Source: Paragonimus westermani
Lineage: Eukaryota; Platyhelminthes; Trematoda; Plagiorchiida; Troglotrematidae
Assembly (NCBI GenBank): GCA_008508345.1
Contig: QNGE01000124.1
Span: forward strand, 29,687 to 93,686
DNA length: 64,000 nt
Reading direction: 5' to 3'
Below the pieces are notes generated by a model. The model made no database searches. It was not told the DNA's origin and was given only the letters and a program-made list of their open reading frames with translations. The position numbers and the translations under genes were made by a program. Of this stretch, positions 48,295 through 60,979 are shown piece after piece; position 1 is the stretch's first letter; each line of letters begins with the position of its first letter.

Positions 48295-48304
48295 ACAGAT
48301 AAGT
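48295..48304 (+). repeat. Target-site duplication, right copy
   Basis: ACAGATAAGT, identical to 47876-47885. A few extra bases (GTCC) separate it from the usual ATCAGTA terminus. Confidence 0.65.
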
Positions 48305-48354
48305 TGAACATCACTGACAAATGATTGTACGTTTCGTAATCTCACAGTTTTCTG

Positions 48355-48660
48355 TTGTACAGCTCTCGAAAAAGAACACTATGCTCGATATTCGCTTTCG
48401 CTGGAGCTCGTCAGTAGCACACATCACTCTCACGGCTACAGCATTAATAGTGGCCACAGGTTTTCTGCGTTGCTCATAAAATAGGCGACGAAGTGTTTGT
48501 ATATGATAGTTTGGTTGTGCACAGTGTGAGGTTATTTGCGCGGTGATCAGCAAGGTTGATAAAAGGAAACATGGTTTTGCATCAGATCCTGATAAAAGCA
48601 AGGAGACGCGCTACTGACGAACCTTGACGAGACCAAAACTCCGGTCTAGTGGTTGTTTGT
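48355..48660. mobile_element. Decayed third foldback of the same family
   Basis: A diverged minus-oriented arm (about 48355-48450: CTCGAAAAAGAACACTATGC, then GGAGCTCGTCAGTAGC) is followed about 75 bases later by a diverged plus-oriented arm. The latter spans about 48525-48660 (TTGCGCGGTGATCAGCAAGG, then GCTACTGACGAACC and CGGTCTAGTGG). The head-to-head order is the same as in the two better-preserved foldbacks. No target duplication can be recognised. Confidence 0.55.
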
Positions 48661-48664
48661 TGTG

Positions 48665-50305
48665 AGTGGTAAGTTGGTGTCTATATTTTCTGCACTGAAG
48701 AATATACTTGACTCTAGAACACACCACTTTTCATTAGCAAAGGTTTAGAGACTAAGTTATGTGTTCAAGAAATGTGACATCTCTTATTTCGGAGTGATCG
48801 GATCATGCGGGACTGTAAACGTGTGCATAAGTTTCGGTGCCTTTTGAATTAGGCAGTTATACATTATGGCTAATTTTTTCGACTGATATTTGGTGACTGA
48901 TGAAAGAATCTGAGGTTTCGATTGTTCTGATTTTGAAAATAGCAGATCACAGAACAAGGAAACATATTTTCAGAGCAAGTGTATTAACAGGGCTACCGAG
49001 AGGAAATTTGGTCTGAACAAAATTTAAAGGCAGAAGCTTTGCCAAGAAAGCTAAATTTTGACAAAAATGAGACAAGAGAAATTTAGTTCAACAACCACGT
49101 CGGCTGTGCTGGGGTTCCAGATCAGCTGGTATCATTCCCCAAAGTGCTGCCTTTATAAATGCTAAATGAGCCCTTAGAATTTTGGCTAGGAAATTTGGGG
49201 TTTAAGATGATCAACAACAGATCACCCCTTCGCCCTTCGAATCTGAGTTATTTGAGCAGTTTTCAGTGAATTGTATTTCCAGAAAATGTTTCCGTTGCCC
49301 TTCCTTGACTATCAACCATACAGTTCTAAATGAAGAGTAGATGGTCGGATGACAGTAACATTTCAACTTTGAGCTCTAATGAAGCTGTTATAAAAAAGCG
49401 TGCAGTACACTGTGTGTGCCTGCATATAATCCGCTTACGGAATGTAAGAACTCCGCATTTTTTCATGATATTAATCTCAGTAGTCAGTAAGCTGTACGGC
49501 ACACTAAAGTTGGCTGTAGCTGTTTGTTGATACTGTCTGCGGATTAGCCAGTTTGACAGATGTGCCAACTACGTAATATCTTACACATTTCCCTAGTGAA
49601 AGCAAGTTGGCTGAGCTAAAACCAAGAAAATGGACCATTTAAGTTATTTTGTGGAAACACAGTCTGCAGGGTTTTGTACGATAGTCAAAACTTGATATTA
49701 CATATAAGAGGTGAAGAGGAGAGATCCCATAGGACGCATCACACATGTGAATATGCAAACGAAAGAGTCTACGACGTAAGTCATATGGAATTCAATCAAT
49801 GTTTTAGTAACTGCCAGTAAGGCAGACGTTTATACCCATACAACACAACAGTATTTTGTGTGGTGAGAATGAAGCAACTGAAGCAGGTTTTCTAAAACGT
49901 CTGAGTTCAAAATTTTTCAGACGACTAGTTAATATCGCCTTATTCCAGGACCTTCGAGTTCTGTCTACAGAGAAACTAACCATAAAATGGTAACTAGATA
50001 CATCGACCGCTGCTTCAAAGTACAGAAATTTTTTTCTCATCCTCCACAAACTTCATTGTGCGGCTGTGCTATCGTCATTGCGAATTGAAATCTTTTCAAG
50101 AATTTATTCCGTTGAAGTCTATCAAAGCAAGCGGACTTGATAACTTATTACCAACCCTCTTTTAGCAGTGTGTTGAGATTTTAGATCGATGTTAGATGAG
50201 CTTGTGTCTTTGCGTCTAAAATGACGTAAAATTGACAATTGGTAGAAGTTGGCTCCTACAACACTCATGTTCAAATGGAAACTGTCAAGTTTCGCCCAAA
50301 ATCGT
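48665..50305. other. No gene seen
   Basis: AT-rich sequence upstream of the Tincar-like gene; short open frames only, with no recognisable domain. Confidence 0.4.
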
Positions 50306-50307
50306 GT

Positions 50308-50318
50308 ACATCTGTAAC
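50308..50318 (+). repeat. Target-site duplication, left copy
   Basis: ACATCTGTAAC, identical to 50716-50726. Confidence 0.85.
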
Positions 50319-50715
50319 TGATCAGTAATCTAGAATATCGCCTTGCAGGTTTAATGAGTTCAGTGATCTCGACCTGTCTCGGAAGTCCTAATCGCGGGGT
50401 TATCGGTTGGAGTTAACAGGCAGTAACTGTCTCCTCTCGAGACGATCGGGCAACCTGATCATTGCTCACAAGCGGGAGTGGTTGAGCGTTCAGATTTGAT
50501 AATTCGGTCGTGCCTAATGTGAGGTCAATGGCGCAGTGGTTAACACGGCTGCCTCATGATTGGAATGTCCGGAGTTCAAATCCCGGCCGTGGCAAGGATA
50601 TCCACTACTGAAAGCGAAACTCGAGTCTAGTGCTTGTTTTCGAAAGAGGCTGGCTGGAAAGTCTATCTGAATGCGAAGGCTGCGATTAAATGTGAGTGAT
50701 GGTCAACCTGAAAAT
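50319..50715 (+). mobile_element. SINE-like half-element: family loop plus one arm
   Basis: From about 50352 the element carries the same loop sequence as the foldback at 18949-19602 (CTGTCTCGGAAGTCCTAATC, then GTTAACAGGCAGTAACTGTC and CTCTCGAGACGATCGGG). The arm leader TTGCTCACAAGCG follows, then the tRNA-like head with GGCGCAGTGGTTAACACGG and the B-box-like GAGTTCAAATCCCGGCC, and the body ending GTCAACCTGAAAAT. The left arm is absent. An internal piece of the body (ATGAGCTCTAATGAGA region) is also deleted. The first bases after the left duplication, TGATCAGTA, may be a remnant of the other terminus. A perfect 11-bp duplication marks both ends. Confidence 0.82.
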
Positions 50716-50726
50716 ACATCTGTAAC
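50716..50726 (+). repeat. Target-site duplication, right copy
   Basis: ACATCTGTAAC, identical to 50308-50318. Confidence 0.85.
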
Positions 50727-50963
50727 ATTGGACATTTTCGGAAACCCGGTTCTCACCCGAATACGAACGTGGTGGAATCTATTCAGGTCGATCTAGCCTT
50801 GTTTGCAACTGGGCTCGTCACGTGGTGACCTCAGGTGAACCGTGAATCCATACATTCTATTGGTAGGCTGTCCAAACACCGCGTATTAAACACACATGCA
50901 GGGGCCGGGTGATGACTACCTCATTTGAACTTTGTACAATGTGAATTTTCTGATTTAAGTCGC

Positions 50964-50993
50964 TTGATAAAGGCTCTCCGAAAGAGTCGAAAC
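50964..50993 (+). other. Hairpin motif TTGATAA-stem-GAAAC (hammerhead-core-like)
   Basis: TTGATAA is followed by a six-pair stem (GGCTCT with AGAGTC, loop CCGAA) and then GAAACGTTG. Compared with the hammerhead core CTGANGA, two positions differ (first C to T, G to A), so this copy is unlikely to be catalytic. The same layout occurs near 33931-33960 (minus), 47582-47611 and 60933-60962. Confidence 0.45.
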
Positions 50994-51004
50994 GTTGCGA
51001 AACC

Positions 51005-54000
51005 GATAACTCTTTGGTTTTAACTCGTTGTGGTTTAACCATGGATTTACCAAATGGTGTCAATAAAGAGTTGCTAATTTAAGTCTCGAACTAAAATGAC
51101 ATTTAGCGCTTAAGTGTCCATCTCTTACGTCATCACTTTGTGAATTTAATCCAATTTACGGGATGTAATGATCTGGTCCGGCCACTTCTTCTTTTACTGG
51201 TCTCACTACAACTTCTACGTCAGTTCGTCATTTCAGTTTTGTAATCAGTTGTGTAAATTATGTGGTATTGGATATTAAACACACTTTCTGATTACCGCAT
51301 AGTTCACCTGAACTAGCAGGCTAATGAGTGTAGTGTAGACTCTTTTCCGAAGCGTACAAATGTGCAGAGGAGGAGAATCACTATGAATCCTCTTCAAAGC
51401 AAGTCCACCCGTTCACGTGCATAGTTAACCCGTATCTTGAAGTTCTTCTGTTAGCTGCCTACTGGTTGTTCTGAGTAACAAATCGACTTAGTCGCCTCAT
51501 GTTTTTGGTTTAAAAAGAAGCATTTTAATTCCGGCTTTCCGAATGTCACTTCATTACACGCCACTTGTTCATTCAGTTTACCAAAGCCTGTGTGCTGTTC
51601 CATCTAGGAGGTTGTACATCATTTGTGTTCTCTGTTACTTTGTCCATGACTTTAGACTTTTGCTTGATTCCTAAAGCATCTATTTCGTTACAGCGGTAGT
51701 CTCAACAGAAACGGTTGATTTTGTGGTTTATGATCACCTTACAAATGCGGACCTGCTGAAAAGACTGTCTCCGACTCAACCCACACGTCTATTCCTACCT
51801 ACCTGAATGTATCTCTGCATCCCCTACTAGATCCTAGGTGCAAACATTCGTTTGCCCGCCGTACACTAGTTATTCTGTATTTGTCCCGGCTGCTGTGCAA
51901 AAGTAGCCATCCTATTCGCAAACCAATCATCAAACAGAACGAATAGTTTTTCAGCTGACACTGACCTCGGCAGTTCGGTAGCACTTCCATGCCTAAGTCC
52001 CCTTGAGCCATGTATTAGCTGAGGCAAACTAACCAACTATCTTAGTTTATTTTTATCGAAGTTTGCTAATTCTTGGATACACCTTATATCCACAACAATA
52101 GACATACACCCTTAGCCCATCAGAAGTTGTATACAGAGAAAGAACATTTGTCTAAAACGAAAGAGTATGCCCTAATTATCTATCGAAAAGTATTAGATGA
52201 AAGAATTATCAGCTTCCTTGTTTTTTCCCTGACCATTATAAATATCAGCGATATCGAACCATCACTAGTTGACAAATTCACAATAATCAGACAGTGTAAT
52301 TTAGAAAAAAATGAGTCGGCTACTAAATGATTTGCTGTCTAAACTCAGGCAATCCGTTTGAAGTTGCCCATATCCAAAGTATAAGCACGAGTTGTAAGCG
52401 ATGTTGAGACATTGTCTGTGACATTCATCTTCCAACTACATTAAATTTACACACTTCACAAAGAACTTAACTAAAATATCTACAATGTTTGAGGCTTTGA
52501 AACAGATTAGGTATAACACATTCTATAATTACTAGCCGGAGACCGAACGCGTCACGAAGATCAAAGCGTGGGGAACAAGCACTATATTTGTTTATAATGT
52601 TTTTCATGTGCAGTCACAAACCAGCACATCAACAGCGGCTTAGTCCTTGTTAGGACTCATGAAATAAAGATGGCCTAAATGGAAGGTCGATCCGTCAGCC
52701 CTTTGGTTTATGAACTCAATTTCTCATCAGCTGGACCATCATTTGTGTGGGCATTGCTTGTCACGATCTATTGCCTCAAATTTACCAGTAGAAGCAATAT
52801 GGTGTTGTAATTCTGGGTCCGATGGTAGGGATTTTTTGCGGACTCAAATGTCCTGGTGATTGGGTAGATATCGAAGTAATCAAAACCGAGCTGATGAACT
52901 GTAATAAACGTTTGTTGCAATTCGTAAGCAGGTCCAGGGAAAACTGCCGTATAGGAAGCTGAAAACGGTCAAGCTGAACCCGGTTACTCAAAAGTACGGC
53001 ACCAGGAAGTTAGTTAATTACTTCTCGCATTGACTGTAGATGTATATGTATAGACATACATAAACAAATATTACAGATCATTTGGTACCTTAGTTCGGGG
53101 GAGATCCATAACGGCGAGTGTTGGACCAGTTAGCAACATGTGCAATCTGCGAACGAAACGTCCATGACTGTCAGTTAAAATTAAAGAAAGCTCACTTAAT
53201 CATCGACTCAATCGGTCGAACTGGGGTGCCCGTGATAAACTGCGATGAGTTTCTCAGGCTTGACCTGGTTCTTGTGATCGTCTAAGGTCATGAGAATCCG
53301 TTTCCGGATCAGATAAGATGACGAGATCGTTAGGCAGTCTTAGTGTAAGATAAACGATGTCGGGTCTTTAGGAGAAACATCTATAAACGGACCATAAAGT
53401 TGAGACCTGTTACTTTCTATCCTCCTTATGACTGAAAGTACGTTTGACCCTAAAGGTTTTCTTTAATGTCTTTGATAAACTAGCACATGTTCTAATCAAT
53501 CCTCCTAGTCACTTTTCTTTCGTTGGAGTCTGGTTTTTCTTTAACGATTGATGGTGTTCAATATGAGGTCAGTAGTAGTCTAAACATAGCCACTAGTACA
53601 AAGTTGCATGTCCCACGTCCACAAACAATAATATCATTGACTTGCCTGTTTGATTCAAATCTAATCACGAGAGAGTTTTTTGCTTTGTAATTCGGAAAAG
53701 TAGAGTGTATTTTGGCCGACCAGTGAGGACCAACAGACGTAGAAAGACCTGTATATACGCAATTTCATGTTTTGTTGCTTTAGCCATACGCTGACTATCG
53801 TGCATGTGTGCGGGGGGCTTGTGGACAGTCTGACCTATCATTCTATTACTGCCTTGTGGACACACGTGTGCCTTATTGATCGGTTGGACAAAAAATCAAA
53901 CCTTCGAAACTTTGGTTCCGGCTAGAGAGAACCCTGTTTTATTCTGTCTCGAAATTCAAAACCCTCATGTAGGATTCATTCAGGTCACCATGAGATACTG

Positions 54001-54175
54001 ACATGGGCACAGGATGCTTTCTTTCGGGATGAACATGCGTGGTTGAGTCCATGCGGTGCCGGACTGCTGGAACATCGCATAAGAGTTCATACGCCAAGGC
54101 TTTTATTTTGCTGTCTTGAGTAAAACAAAGCTTGTAGTCCAGTATAAAGTCCGAAAACCAGGCGCTGTAATTAAT
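51005..54175. other. No gene seen
   Basis: AT-rich intergenic sequence with short open frames only; no domain, RNA gene or mobile-element coding block recognised. Confidence 0.4.
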
Positions 54176-54179
54176 AAAC

Positions 54180-55960
54180 TAATCACCTGGAATAAGGTGG
54201 GGGCACGGTCTCTGTTTCGCAGTCGGTGATTGCTGCAACTCACTGATGATAAGTGAGCTAAATGGGGCCCCTCCTCGAATCATTTTCATGTGCCTGCAGC
54301 TGGTCGAAGTAAATTTGCTAGTCTTAGTGTTTACGATCCCACTGTATGCCATTCCAATGATAAAAAGACACGTTCTGTGACCAACTCCTAGCCACGAGTT
54401 ACTCGACACCGATGAGTAGCGCACTGCTTCGTCATGGCGGTTTTGACCTTCTGGTTCAGCGTGACACAGCTGCGTGATCGGACATCTTTGGATCACACAA
54501 CACTGGTGCAGACAGTGAGAACAGTTGCCTTCTGACGCAGTCCCTACTGGTGTTAAACACTAGTTGGCCATCAGAAACACTCGACTACAGCTGAATGCAG
54601 GTGACCTCAAAAGCTGAACTTACCCACGAAACCGTCATCACTGTTGATCTCATTAGCGCTCATAAGGCGGCGGATATTCATGAATACGTGTTTCAGAATG
54701 CTTTAGAGATCAAAGGCTGGCCACGACTGACTTGTTTATTCACATTCGCACCCGTTCACTACAGCCTGCCAGTTTCAAGGGCTCGATGTCGGAAGAATGG
54801 AGCGTTCGAGGTCGCAGTGTGCCCTTAAGACACTTCCCTCTTCACGGAAATCGACGGTTTATAGCAGTGTCTCAAGGAGCATTTCGCAGTTTCCTTCGTC
54901 CAGACGGCTGGTACTCAAGGCCAAACCAACCGTGTTGGCTTGACGATAAAGATCAAGTCATTCTTGATCCGATAAGAAAGAGGAACACCCGGTCGCTGTT
55001 CCACAGTTCACTCAAGTAGTAGGGACACGACGATTCCACTTCTTAGATTCAGCCATCAGTTCACACAAGGTCTTCCCGAAATCGGGACAACATATGAAAA
55101 TACAAAGGTGGGCATATCTAAACCTATTACAATCGCTGACAACATGAGCTCAGTGGCTCGCTCACACCGATCTTTGGTCCGTTCTCTCGGTCTGCAGGAA
55201 TTATGATGGACAGCACGGTCGGTGTTTTCTGCACAAAATCCCTGAAACTTATAAAGATCTGCCACAACCATTTGTCAATGTGCTGAATCATCCTGTTATA
55301 AGTGACTGGATTACAGTGAATAGTTCGCCACAATAAACCACCAGAGAGACACTTTTTCCCGTACCGTCTTCGGCACCGCTTTCCACGACCTCGAAGTGTG
55401 TCCATCTACAATTGGATCATTTCGTATGGGAACGAGAAACAGGCCACAGTTTTATCTGGATGGAGACGGAAGCAGCACAGTGAGTAAATTGTTTTGTTGG
55501 CCTATTTAGAAAATTTCTGAGTATTAGTGTGGATTCTTGACTGGATGCGGTGATGTTGACAATGTTTTAATCACGTTCCAACTTAAGATGACTTACTTCG
55601 AGTACAACGTACCACTGTATGCTCACCTTGTGGATTTCACCATATCGTCTGATTAGGTTTGCTATGAATACTTGTGGGCCATATATGATAGCAGTGAACT
55701 CCTCAACGTGGTCAGGGTATCGTCTGCAACGATCCCCTTGAACGGAGCTACCGCTGATGAGTTTTATTTTACTACTGGTATGAATTATGTCAGTGTCTTA
55801 GCCACAATCCTAGTGAACATTGTTCGGCTTGCAAAGCTGACAGTTGATCTTCGGAGCTCTGGTGATTGCGTGCAGATGGAATACCACAGAAAACGTCGCC
55901 TACTGAATGATCAACGTTTCGGCACTACAATCCTGTTACACAAGTGAACTGTTTGAATGC
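54180..55960 (+). pseudogene. Decayed RTE-type non-LTR retrotransposon (endonuclease to reverse transcriptase)
   Basis: On the plus strand, 54205-54370 reads HGLCFAVGD, then NSLMISELNGAPPRI, aligning with the HGVCFAV block and following residues of the intact endonuclease at 1-685 on the minus strand. About 1.3 kb further on, 55590-55800 reads YNVPLYAHLVDFTISSD (reverse transcriptase motif A region) and CYEYLWAIYDSSE. ADEFYFTTGMNYVSVLATIL follows, aligning with the TTGVRQGC-LSP motif B region. Spacing and order fit one RTE-type element with endonuclease then reverse transcriptase. Multiple stops and frameshifts show it is dead. The connecting part contains open frames (for example 54595-54828 and 54732-55019) that are probably linker remnants. 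Confidence 0.7.
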
Positions 55961-55964
55961 TCTT

Positions 55965-58900
55965 GTTTGCGAAAGACAATACGTTATTTGCGTAGAGTAA
56001 GGAAGATCTGCAGCGAACAACCACGGCTTTCGCGATGGCAGCAGCTGAGTTTGACATGAAACCTAACACTTACAAAACATTTTTTGCATTCAGCATTATC
56101 AGAGAGGAGATGATTTGCCTACGTTGAAAATGTCATACACAACTACGTAGACCACGTGCTACTCAAATAGCAATCTGTCGAAAGATCTATCAATGGAATT
56201 TTGTTATATTCAAACCGTTTTAATTAAAAATGGCTAAGGCACAATTAAGTATTCTGTTGTCAGATATGGTTATGAAGGCCGAGTCATTTCATCCAGAAGT
56301 TTCGAAAAGGCTTGAATTCAACCTTAGCTAGGGTATATGTGTTAAACAGCTATAATAGGACCTCAAAATGGCTATAGTACGGACTTCTAGGGGCGTATAG
56401 GTAGGGTGTTAGTGACCAAAATCTGCCTACCAAGTGAGTTACTCAAGCATGCCTTTTGAATTATAATGTCCACTAGATTATTGGTGTAGGAATTCCATAA
56501 CCAGACCACATGAAGTGTTGCTATCCTGATGGTTATTCAAAAAAACACGAACTTCAACTGCAGAGCAATACACGAAGGCTTGCGCTGCAAAAATAAGCTG
56601 TGGGCGTTATGGGTCCTGGGAGCGAGACCACATGGTTCTGCGACGAAAGTGACCGCAAAAATGCCGGTCGTATCAGACTGATATCTAATCAACGTACTGA
56701 AAACACACTGCTAACGAAAATTACGCAGGTGCGTTAGATGCAACATAACAGACCTGATCACACATTTATATATCTTTGTTTCACTTCAAGCCTATGTTCA
56801 TGTTGGTCTAATAACTTTTCGCATGTTCACTTTTCTCGGTGTACTATACCCTCAAGATTTCTTTCGGCTTCTCCGTCCAATTTTAAATCTTTCCTTGTCT
56901 CCCGATTCCATGTGGACTACATCAGCATCCACCTTCGCCCCTGAACTCTTCTTGCTTCATATCTTTACAGTCTAACTACTGCCATACGAGTAGCTAATTT
57001 ATTTTAGACAGAAAGGTTTTGAGAACGACAATATAGCGAACATGACTTGTATGGTGAGTCAGACAAACAGACTGGAGTTTCTGGACGGTGTATTTATCAT
57101 CAGTCACGTAACATCGTTCTAGATTGTATACCCGATTGATTGTGTGCCAGGGGAAGTTAAGTATCCACACAAACTTCTACTGAGCTGAGATTTTGTGTGC
57201 ATTCATTTGTTTGCTCGTGTCGAGTATCATATAATGGCCGTACTGCAAAGCGATTGTCTGATACAGCCCGTAACCTTCATCCTGAGTGATTGCACAGTGG
57301 TGGGGTTAAAACGGCCTCAGGCGCAATTATTGCTCATTTATCCGATTCTAATCATTCTTTCAGTAAGAAAGATGCTTTCAGACTGTGTATGGAGTGCCAA
57401 AGACTCAATCAACATTGTTGAGATTCCGAATGTTGACCGTCGCTTAGGCCGCTCGTATCTGACTGCGCAAACCTTACCTCTGCGTTCAGAAGTTCGTGTG
57501 AACACTTGACCTCTCCTAACCCACAATCACTCGGGCTTACAAGTTAGAACAGTGATTACACAGATGGTGACAAACACACCATCCATAAACTTTAGTGTGT
57601 GTGTGTGTGTGTGCGTGTCTGACTCATCCTACTTGCTATTTTCATATTTGTCGTGTTGCCATTAGCCTGATGATCGAACAAAGAAGATGTGTTTCACATT
57701 AGTGCCTGATGTGGCCAACAGCTAATAGGCTAATGAATCTCAAGGATCTTTGCTCACAATACTCCCGGTCGTACCTCTTCGAGTTTACGTTGGATACGAG
57801 TTACGTGATTGCAGCTGCAAGTAGTGCAGTATAAGTCACTCTAGACAACGTTTGCACCCATGTCTCCTTTGGCTCCAATCACTGTGACAGAATAACTCCA
57901 AAACGGATAGAAACATGAGCAAACCAACGTATGTTTACACGGCTCAACGAAGAGACCTTTTATTTTCGGATCTGATGATAGGTTTGTATCACGTAACCGT
58001 TGTTTTTCATCGAGCAATTTAACTTACCGCGATAAATTATCGTGTAATTTATGCAACACAGCATCTTACTGATGGGACACGTGTAGAAAATGAATACTCG
58101 GGAAAAAAGTTTATGACACAATTATATCACAACCAATTGCAGGTAGGATTACATTCAACATTGTGATGAATAATCTTCCTAGCACTAAACCAGATTCACA
58201 CCATGCCAACTGTCAACATCTGATGAGTTGCCCTGATCTACAATTGTTTTCACTCAACCTTTTTGGAACTGCGGTGCACAGCTGACTGGCAGGTGCCACT
58301 TCAAACACCCACCGTCCCGCAGAGCGTGTCAAATTACGAACAACCTAGTCCTCTGTTGTTAATCTGTCAATCCGGTGTCCAAATCCACTCCACAGTTCAT
58401 CGGTTTATTGCTGAATTAAAACCGCCTTTCACTGCTTTGTTATCCGCACTCGAAGACCAGTCAACACAAACATTTTTAGTGAGTCATCTGGAAACCGTCA
58501 CAATCAACGTAGCTCTGAAACAGTTTTGAGTGACCTGATAATGCGAATTCCAAGACAACAGAAGAACACCTGTCTGATAGAGAGGCGTCCAAGATGATTG
58601 ACAAACCATTAAAAGATCAACACGGGTAGGTAAAAACGAATGGTTCTTCTCAGTGAGCTACTTTTAAGACCGTATATGTTTACTACAGACGCACTGGTTC
58701 GCCAGTCATTAAGTTTGTTGAAAAGAACAGATTACCTTTTTCCATACGTTAACGCGGCATTGTTGACCACCTGAGAAGAACCACTGCGTGCCTTTGGGTC
58801 ACCAAGTAATTGCACTCAAATACTTGTTTTTCTCAAAATGGATCCATGTAAACTAGTTTATTTAGTATCTAGCGGGTACGCTTAACCCGCACATTATCTG

Positions 58901-60825
58901 ACTGTGCACGTAGAAAACGGTTTATCGACTGCTCCCAGACAACAACAACATACAGGGTAAACGGATTGCGTGTGAAATGGCAACTCGCCGAAAATTATCG
59001 GAGTAATTATTGACTGAAGAACGAACGTCACGAAACAGAAATCTCTGTAGGTCACCAGATGTTTCAGTCCCAACCGCCGATAGCTTATAGTCTGCAAATA
59101 GCTGTGTTCACTGTGATCAATAGTGAGGTGACAAAATGCATCGAAACGTCAATCGTCTCGTTTCCAAATGAATCGCATGAAACGGAGGATCAAATGGTTC
59201 ATGAGATGTGCCTAAAGGCGGACGATATAACCAAGTGGTGTGATCTCTCGTGTTTCATGCGTAGGGCCTTACGTTCAACTCCTAATCTTCCGGGTTTTCC
59301 ACGGATCATTCGGATAAAGTAACATGGTTTATAAATGTTCACTTTCCTAAACACAGCTTCCAAAGCGCTATCGTTCAGGACTTACAGACTATCGAGAACG
59401 CATACACAAACAAGCAAGAATTAATCACACTCGAGGTTACGCTATAGGACGGTATGGGCTACTCCATAACTCCACAACCACCTGTTATTTAATGAAAATC
59501 TTGATTCTAGCAGAACAATATACACCACGGTAGTCCAGTGATAAGCGCGGTTATTGCATGATATTATCAATGAAACAGCAGCACTCTCTGATAGTTACGA
59601 AAAAGTCTATCGAGAGGGTATAACAGCAGGACCGCTATGCTCACATTCTTGTGTACCCAAATTTCGTATTGCATTGGCGAAGTGAACAATTCTTGTTTTC
59701 GTTAATTTTGAATCATGCTTTGGCGACAAAACCCGAAAGAGTTTGACCAGAAACGTACACCACAGATTTTCACTCTTATCTTGAGTTGGAAAGTCTCAAA
59801 AAATTTCCAGACTTCTACTACTCAGTGCAAACCTTGGAAAACTCACAAACTGTCCATTTGCGAAACGAGAATGTTCTTTGAGATGAACGGATGCACATTT
59901 TCATCAGTACAGTGCAAGCAGGATACACTTTGCCACACAATGGTGGATTGAGCCAGACAAAATTATTTTTCCGGGTTAGTTGTCAAGGGAACTTTGATTT
60001 ATGCAGGTTACAAAGCTGTGGTTGGAGAGTGAGTATGTTTCTATAACTGGAACAGTTGAAGCAGATTATCCGGTTCAGTCTACTTTTCCAGAAGAAAGTT
60101 GTGCTCTGGTGATGTGAATCGGCTACTGCTAGAATGTTCCTGTCGTTTGCACAGGCCTAGTCCAATCCACACATCTTTAACTTTGCTTCCAGTTTCCGGT
60201 TGCTTCACCAAGTATTGTGGTTCTGAGAAAAAGAAACGCACAGTTCATTCAACTGTCAGAATAAAATTGACTCTACGACAAGTTATAAAATATTGGATAG
60301 TTGTTTTTACTGATTTCACGGTGGTTGGGGCTACAGTTTGTTCAGTCGAAATACTCTGCCGTATGTCTGATTTTGGAAGCTGTTAAAAAATAAACGGACA
60401 GATGTTGAGAGCATCTTTTAGCTGGCTCGCCCAACCACAATAAGCCAGTCTGTCATGTCTATTACACTTCACAAATTTACGCATGCGAACGGTCGTTCTT
60501 ATTAACGGTCACTCAGGTGGCCTGTAGTAAACCTTGGCGATTCTGTAAAATATAGAAGTGCACACGAATCAACAAGTTCCTGAGGAAACCATCTTACCTA
60601 CGAACCTCACTCGTCCTGTCCTAATCGGTGAAGGTATTGGGCTCCAAAGAGCTGCATTCATTGGGGAACTAACAATGCTTAACATGTACTTAGCATTCAA
60701 CAAGGATCACACCGTAATCCGGCGTAAAAAACATTCATGAAACACTACTGGCTAAAACATGTTTAGGACTCATTGCACACCAGTAATATCAGAACAACTC
60801 GTAAGTAATTGACAACTTGTATTGT
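55965..60825. other. No gene seen; short GT microsatellite
   Basis: A (GT) run lies at 57595-57618. Open frames up to 104 codons (57195-57509) have no recognisable domain. A weak tRNA-head-like match near 59525-59560 is too poor to annotate. Confidence 0.4.
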
Positions 60826-60829
60826 TGAT

Positions 60830-60975
60830 GACGTTTCACTACTGACTAAGCAGCCTATTCATCTCAGAGGAACCAGTTGTCCTAGTCTAATTTAGTTTAA
60901 CCGCCACTAAAGTTGTAACTTGTTTACCTGATCTGAAGAAGCCTCTGTGTCAGAAGTGAAACGTTGAGGGCAGAA
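60830..60975. repeat. Two opposed hairpin motifs ending in GAAACGT
   Basis: On the plus strand CTGAAGA at 60933-60939 is followed by a five-of-six-pair stem (GCCTCT with AGAAGT) and GAAAC at 60958-60962. About 90 bases to the left, a similar but weaker unit is present on the minus strand (CTCTGAGATGA ... GTGAAACGTCATC, about 60830-60875). The arrangement recalls the inverted layout at 33886-33997. Confidence 0.4.
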
Positions 60976-60979
60976 TAAA

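Noticed and set aside
59520..59620. Possible tRNA-like head (CCAGTGATAAGCGCGG)
   Set aside because: Only the A-box-like part matches; B box and body of the family are absent.
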